From JBCDBL01 sp039183635 (GTDB lineage Bacteria > Pseudomonadota > Alphaproteobacteria > Caulobacterales > Parvularculaceae), in the NCBI GenBank assembly GCA_039183635.1, contig JBCDBL010000045.1, positions 1 through 28,190 of the forward strand: DNA of 28,190 nt, written 5' to 3'. Position numbers and translations under genes: made by a program. The notes below the pieces were generated by a model. That model saw only the letters and a list, made by a program, of their open reading frames with translations, was not told the DNA's origin and ran no database searches. Shown here piece after piece: positions 25,109 to 28,190 of the stretch. Every line of letters starts with the position of its first letter. Position 1 is the stretch's first letter.

Positions 25109-26013
25109 CCGATGCGGTTTATGACGGGGAGGACGCGCCCCGCGGCGGCTTCGGCCAGCCGGCGCTGTTGCCTGAGGCCGGCGCCGCCGGCGCGCCGTTG
25201 ACCGCTGTTGTCGCTGTTATGGGGTTTCTGGCGACGCTGGCGCTCGCCGGCGCGCTGATTGTGGCCGGCGCAGCGGCGCAGTGGACCGCCGATCTCACCG
25301 GAGCTCTTACGGTTCAGGTGACGAACGGCGATCCGGACGAAATCTCCCGCCAAACAGAGGCGGCGTTGCGAATTTTAAACGAGACCCCCGGTGTCGCGAA
25401 GGCCGAAGCGCGCGACCGGGCCGCGACAGCCGCGCTGTTAGAACCCTGGCTCGGCTCTAATCTGCCGGACACGCTGCCGGTGCCAAGCTTGATCGAGGTG
25501 GATCTCGCCCCGGACGCTGCAGCCGATATGGCGCTGTTGCGCACCCGTCTGTCCGCCGCGGCGCCCGACGCCTCCGTCGACGATCACAAGGTGTGGAACA
25601 ACAAGTTGTTGAAGTTCTCCACCGCTTTGCAATGGACGGCGGCGGCGGTGGTGGTTTTGGTGTTCGCGGCGATGGCTGCGACGGTGGTGTTTGCGGCCCG
25701 GGCCGGCCTGGCCGCAAATCACGAGATTGTCGATGTCCTGCACCTTATCGGTGCGGAGGACCAATTCATCGCCGCCCAGGTCCAGCGGCATTTTTTCTTT
25801 CTCGGATTAAAAGGCGCGTTTATCGGCCTTGCCGGCGCGGCGGCGATTCTCTATGCGCTGTCGTCCGGCGGACAGGGCGGTTATTTTCTGCCTGCAGGGG
25901 CGCTGACCCCGCAAACCTGGGCGACATTGCTGATCGCGCCAGCCGCGGCCTGCCTTCTGACGACATTGACGGCGCGGGCGACCGTCTTAAAAGCATTGTC
26001 CTCCCGTCTTTAA
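25105..26013 (+). CDS. ftsX: FtsX, membrane subunit of the FtsEX complex
   Basis: FtsX is the permease-like partner of FtsE in the inner membrane. The 302-residue protein has an N-terminal cytoplasmic tail, a first helix (about 32-55), and an extracytoplasmic domain (about 60-165). Three further helices follow (about 172-198, 230-255 and 272-292), including the FtsX segment HEIVDVLHLIGAEDQFIAAQVQRHFFFLGLKGA. It begins with GTG overlapping ftsE. The sequence is divergent, but order and topology make it secure. Confidence 0.92.
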   Translation: MTDAVYDGEDAPRGGFGQPALLPEAGAAGAPLTAVVAVMGFLATLALAGALIVAGAAAQWTADLTGALTVQVTNGDPDEISRQTEAALRILNETPGVAKAEARDRAATAALLEPWLGSNLPDTLPVPSLIEVDLAPDAAADMALLRTRLSAAAPDASVDDHKVWNNKLLKFSTALQWTAAAVVVLVFAAMAATVVFAARAGLAANHEIVDVLHLIGAEDQFIAAQVQRHFFFLGLKGAFIGLAGAAAILYALSSGGQGGYFLPAGALTPQTWATLLIAPAAACLLTTLTARATVLKALSSRL

Positions 26014-26066
26014 GGCGGCGGCGCTTCCGTTGGGCGGGGACGATGTTTCAACTCTTTGGTTTTTTT

Positions 26067-26110
26067 GCGTTTTCGGACGGCGAACCGGCGCCTGCTTCGC
26101 CCGGAAACGC
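26067..26110 (-). repeat. Palindromic repeat A, single inverted copy
   Basis: Read on the minus strand, this 44-base copy has outer arms GCGTTTCC and GAAAACGC and the conserved inner stem GGCGAA/TTCGCC. The loop contains GGCGCC instead of GTATAC. A run of seven T (minus strand A) and an AAACC-like flank match the spacer of the array at 23375. It lies in the ftsX-ydcF gap. Confidence 0.85.
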
Positions 26111-26233
26111 TTTAAGCGCCGCCTTGCCAAACTTACGTCTTGCCCGCCCGCCGCAACGGAGCGACACTCAAACCATAATTAACTAACGCTGGTCATGCTG
26201 CGGTGCTAGCGAAAGCAATTGTTGCGAGGCGTC

Positions 26234-26815
26234 ATGCGTTTTGTGATTTCAGTCGCGATTGCGGCCTTCGGGCTATGGCTCGGCGGGTTCTTCTTGTTTA
26301 TGGCGAACCTTGACCGGGAGGCCGGCCGCGCCGTGGAGGCGGCGGACGGCGTCGTGGCGCTCACCGGCGGCGGCGGGGCCCGTATCGTCGCTGCAGCGGA
26401 GCTCTTGGCCGAAGGCTCCGCCGGGCGCATGTTGATCTCCGGCGTCCATCCGGACGCCTCCGCCGAGACCTTGCAAAAAGTGTCCGGGATCGCGCCAGAC
26501 CTGTTCGATTGCTGCGTCGATCTTGGTCGCGCCGCGGCGAACACCGAAGGCAATGCGGCCGAAGCTGCGCAGTGGGCCGACGAAAACGCATTTCAGACCT
26601 TGATCGTCGTCACGTCCGATTATCATATGCCACGCAGCCTCATCATGTTGCATTCAGCGTTGCCCCAGGTGAAAATCATTGCATATCCCGTGGCTTCGGA
26701 CGCCGCGCCGGAGGAGGGGTGGGCGACCCATCCCGAGGCATGGCGCACCCTTGCAACGGAGTACACGAAGTATCTCATCACTCTGGCCGAAGCCCGGTTT
26801 TCCGGCGCGGCTTAA
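26234..26815 (+). CDS. YdcF-like (DUF218) envelope protein
   Basis: The 193-residue protein has one N-terminal membrane anchor (MRFVISVAIAAFGLWLGGFFLFM) and a DUF218 domain with DGVVALTGGGGARIVAAAELLAEGSAGRMLISGV and TLIVVTSDYHMPRSLIML. The relatives SanA, ElyC and YdcF take part in envelope or peptidoglycan-precursor homeostasis, with no reaction firmly established. The ATG at 26234 has GAGG upstream; a TTG at 26219 is less likely. It lies between ftsX and plsC, an order seen in many alphaproteobacteria, and is probably co-transcribed with plsC (42-base gap). Confidence 0.9.
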   Translation: MRFVISVAIAAFGLWLGGFFLFMANLDREAGRAVEAADGVVALTGGGGARIVAAAELLAEGSAGRMLISGVHPDASAETLQKVSGIAPDLFDCCVDLGRAAANTEGNAAEAAQWADENAFQTLIVVTSDYHMPRSLIMLHSALPQVKIIAYPVASDAAPEEGWATHPEAWRTLATEYTKYLITLAEARFSGAA

Positions 26816-26857
26816 GGCGTTCCGTCTGTTTTTTCCTATCGTGGCAAGCCCCTCCCC

Positions 26858-27586
26858 ATGTTGCTCAAAGCGCGTTCTGCGGTCTTTTCTGTCTATCTCG
26901 TCATTTTGACTGTCAGCATGGCGCTGGTTTTGGCCCCGACGATTCTCACGCCGAGCGCATCGCGCTGGACCATTCGTCTGTGGGCGCGGTTCGTCATCGC
27001 CGGTCTTGGCGGGATTTGCGGGCTTGGCTACGATGTGCGAGGCGCGGAGAATATTCCCGCTGGCGGGGCGATCGTCGCGGCGAAGCACCAGTCCATGTGG
27101 GAGACTGTGGCGCTTTTGTTCCTGCTGCCCAAACCCACGATCGTTTTGAAAAAAGAGCTGTTGGCGATCCCGATCTACGGCTGGTGGGCGGCTCGGGCCG
27201 GTCATATCGGCGTTGACCGAAAGGGCGGCGCGTCCGCCTTGCGGGCGATGCGGCGGGCGGCGGCGGCGCGTGTCGCTGCAGGGGGGCAAGTCGTGATTTT
27301 CCCCGAAGGCACCCGCACCGCGCCGGGAACAGCGCCGCCTTACAAGCCCGGCGTCGCAGGTCTTTACGCGGCCGTAGACGCTCCGTGCACGCCGGTCGCC
27401 CATAATTCCGGTCTGTATTGGCGCCATCCCGGGATCGAGCGCCGCCCCGGGCGGATCGCGATCAGCTTTTTAGCCGCTATTCCCGAAGGGCTCGACCGCA
27501 AGCCGTTTTTAGCGGCCTTGCGCGCTGAGATTGATGCTGAATCTGAACGCCTCTTGGGACAATCGCCTAATGCTTCACGCGATTAA
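26858..27586 (+). CDS. plsC: 1-acyl-sn-glycerol-3-phosphate acyltransferase (PlsC family)
   Basis: PlsC acylates lysophosphatidic acid to phosphatidic acid at the inner membrane. The 242-residue protein has an N-terminal hydrophobic segment (about 8-30) and motif I as KHQSMWET (76-83), an HX4E variant of the canonical HX4D. Motif II-like IPIYGWWAARAGHIGVDRKG and motif III FPEGTR (148-153) follow. The Glu in motif I is typical of an alphaproteobacterial subgroup. It ends the ftsEX-ydcF-plsC run, with a repeat-rich gene-free region beyond. Other acyltransferase substrates cannot be excluded. Confidence 0.9.
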   Translation: MLLKARSAVFSVYLVILTVSMALVLAPTILTPSASRWTIRLWARFVIAGLGGICGLGYDVRGAENIPAGGAIVAAKHQSMWETVALLFLLPKPTIVLKKELLAIPIYGWWAARAGHIGVDRKGGASALRAMRRAAAARVAAGGQVVIFPEGTRTAPGTAPPYKPGVAGLYAAVDAPCTPVAHNSGLYWRHPGIERRPGRIAISFLAAIPEGLDRKPFLAALRAEIDAESERLLGQSPNASRD

Positions 27587-27697
27587 TCAAAGTCGCCAGA
27601 CGGCATAGTGTATTCGCGTGTCGCGCCGGGACAACGACAACCGGTGAGCCGCGAGTTCGCCGTCCGCTAAGGCCTCGTGGACAATTGAAATTATTTC

Positions 27698-27876
27698 GTC
27701 ATCCCGGGCGCCGCCCGAGGCATGCTCGAATGGTTCCAAATCCGCCAGGATTTGGGGCGCAAACTGAGCGCTCCGGGATCGGGCGCTCCACGATCCGGCC
27801 TTATTGAGACAGATCCCGGATCGCTCGGTTTGCCAACGAAATCAAAGATTTCGGACAAACTGGGGTCCGGGATGAC
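27698..27876. repeat. Dispersed structured repeat B, full copy
   Basis: The element is bounded by inverted ends GTCATCCCGG (27698-27707) and CCGGGATGAC (27867-27876). Internal hairpins are CCAAATCC/GGATTTGG (27736-27743 with 27748-27755) and GAGCGC/GCGCTC (27766-27771 with 27783-27788). A two-part stem at 27826-27862 also folds: CGGTTTGCC with GACAAACTG, and CGAAATC with GATTTCG around AAA. The last part matches 33-69 with compensating substitutions. No protein is encoded. Confidence 0.8.
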
Positions 27877-27906
27877 TGGAAAGAAGGCCTAATTGTCAAC
27901 AGGCTT

Positions 27907-27986
27907 TAAAGCGTCGCCCTGATTTCGATGTATGCGATGACGCTTGAGAGCGTCTCTTCTTCGACCGGAATCAGGCAGACGCTTTA
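27907..27986. repeat. Nested inverted repeat (repeat C)
   Basis: TAAAGCGTCGCCCTGATT (27907-27924) and AATCAGGCAGACGCTTTA (27969-27986) are inverted arms matching at 16 of 18 positions. Between them lies a second hairpin, GACGCT (27939-27944) with AGCGTC (27949-27954) around TGAG. The 80-base block directly abuts a copy of repeat A. It looks like a small palindromic intergenic element; no transposase is nearby. Confidence 0.75.
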
Positions 27987-28001
27987 AGTTTTTGTTTTTT
28001 C

Positions 28002-28044
28002 GCATTTCCGGACGCCCAACCGTACACACTTGGCCTGGAAATGC
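28002..28044 (-). repeat. Palindromic repeat A, third locus, inverted copy
   Basis: Read on the minus strand, this 43-base copy has outer arms GCATTTCC/GGAAATGC and inner arms GGCCAA/TTGGGC. Relative to the array at 23375, the outer stem changes a G-C pair to A-T and the inner stem changes a G-C to C-G, both keeping pairing. One inner pair is lost. A-rich flanks (minus strand) are also shared. Confidence 0.85.
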
Positions 28045-28190
28045 TTTAAATCTTTGTTTTGACGGTCGAACAAGTGGTCGTCACCTTTTGCTCAACATCC
28101 GTTATCCGCTTTGCGCGACACGCTCTAAATTCTTGGTTGACCGCACCAAGCGGACATGACTCTGTTTCACAGTTGTTAGTTCGTGCTTTC
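28045..28190. other. Gene-free window end
   Basis: I see no convincing gene, terminator or RNA here. An open frame from 27944 only translates repeats. GACACGCTCTAAATTCTTGG (about 28108-28127) loosely resembles words near position 106 and may be part of another dispersed repeat, but the match is too short to define. Confidence 0.4.

Noticed and set aside
27944..28159. 71-codon open frame at the window end
   Set aside because: It runs through repeats C and A, and its sequence is only the translated palindromes.

Overview
The window is a GC-rich, gene-dense chromosomal segment from an alphaproteobacterium. Three things support this: the gene order rph | hrcA-grpE and ybgC-tolQRAB-pal-cpoB-tilS-ftsH-folP-glmM; an alphaproteobacterial serC-serA pair with a structured leader; and two perfect CtrA-type sites (TTAA-N7-TTAA) in intergenic DNA. 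The tol-pal to glmM order and the CtrA sites fit a Caulobacterales/Parvularculales/Hyphomonadaceae-like lineage better than Rickettsiales. No genus can be named from the sequence alone. I saw no rRNA, tRNA, CRISPR array, transposase or prophage gene.

Layout. 1-174 holds the end of a structured dispersed repeat. 175-2757 holds rph (minus), diverging from the heat-shock genes hrcA and grpE. 2888-3394 (minus) is a DUF302 lipoprotein diverging from ybgC. 3527-9691 is the Tol-Pal envelope system (ybgC, tolQ, tolR, tolA, tolB, pal, cpoB). A perfect CtrA box and a clear pal terminator split it into transcription segments. 9704-15491 continues with tilS, ftsH, folP and glmM. 15497-17359 (thiD, and a DMT-family exporter on the minus strand) is visibly less GC-rich than its surroundings. 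17454-20478 is the serine biosynthesis pair serC-serA, with a CtrA box and a leader hairpin in front. 20508-20654 is a cluster of palindromic repeats.

20774-22727 is the least ordinary part. It holds four co-directional genes: a secreted Cys/Met/His-rich small protein, a predicted outer-membrane barrel-like protein, a periplasmic HMA-domain (MerP-like) protein with a His-rich linker, and a MerT-like inner-membrane protein with paired cysteines. Together they look like an envelope-spanning metal-handling module with no MerA. 22763-23278 (minus) is hpt. 23375-23529 is a three-copy, 56-bp-period tandem array of a palindromic element that recurs inverted at 26067 and 28002. 23583-27586 is a zinc-ribbon/DUF3426 protein (minus), then ftsE-ftsX, a YdcF-like protein and plsC. 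27587-28190 has no convincing gene and is packed with structured repeats.

The genes are mostly housekeeping: protein quality control (hrcA, grpE, ftsH), envelope constriction and division (Tol-Pal, FtsEX), cell-wall precursor supply (glmM), lipid synthesis (plsC), and folate, thiamine, serine and purine metabolism. The most notable non-coding observation is that two separate dispersed repeat families carry paired base changes that preserve their stems between copies. This suggests selection or mobilisation acting on the folded form.
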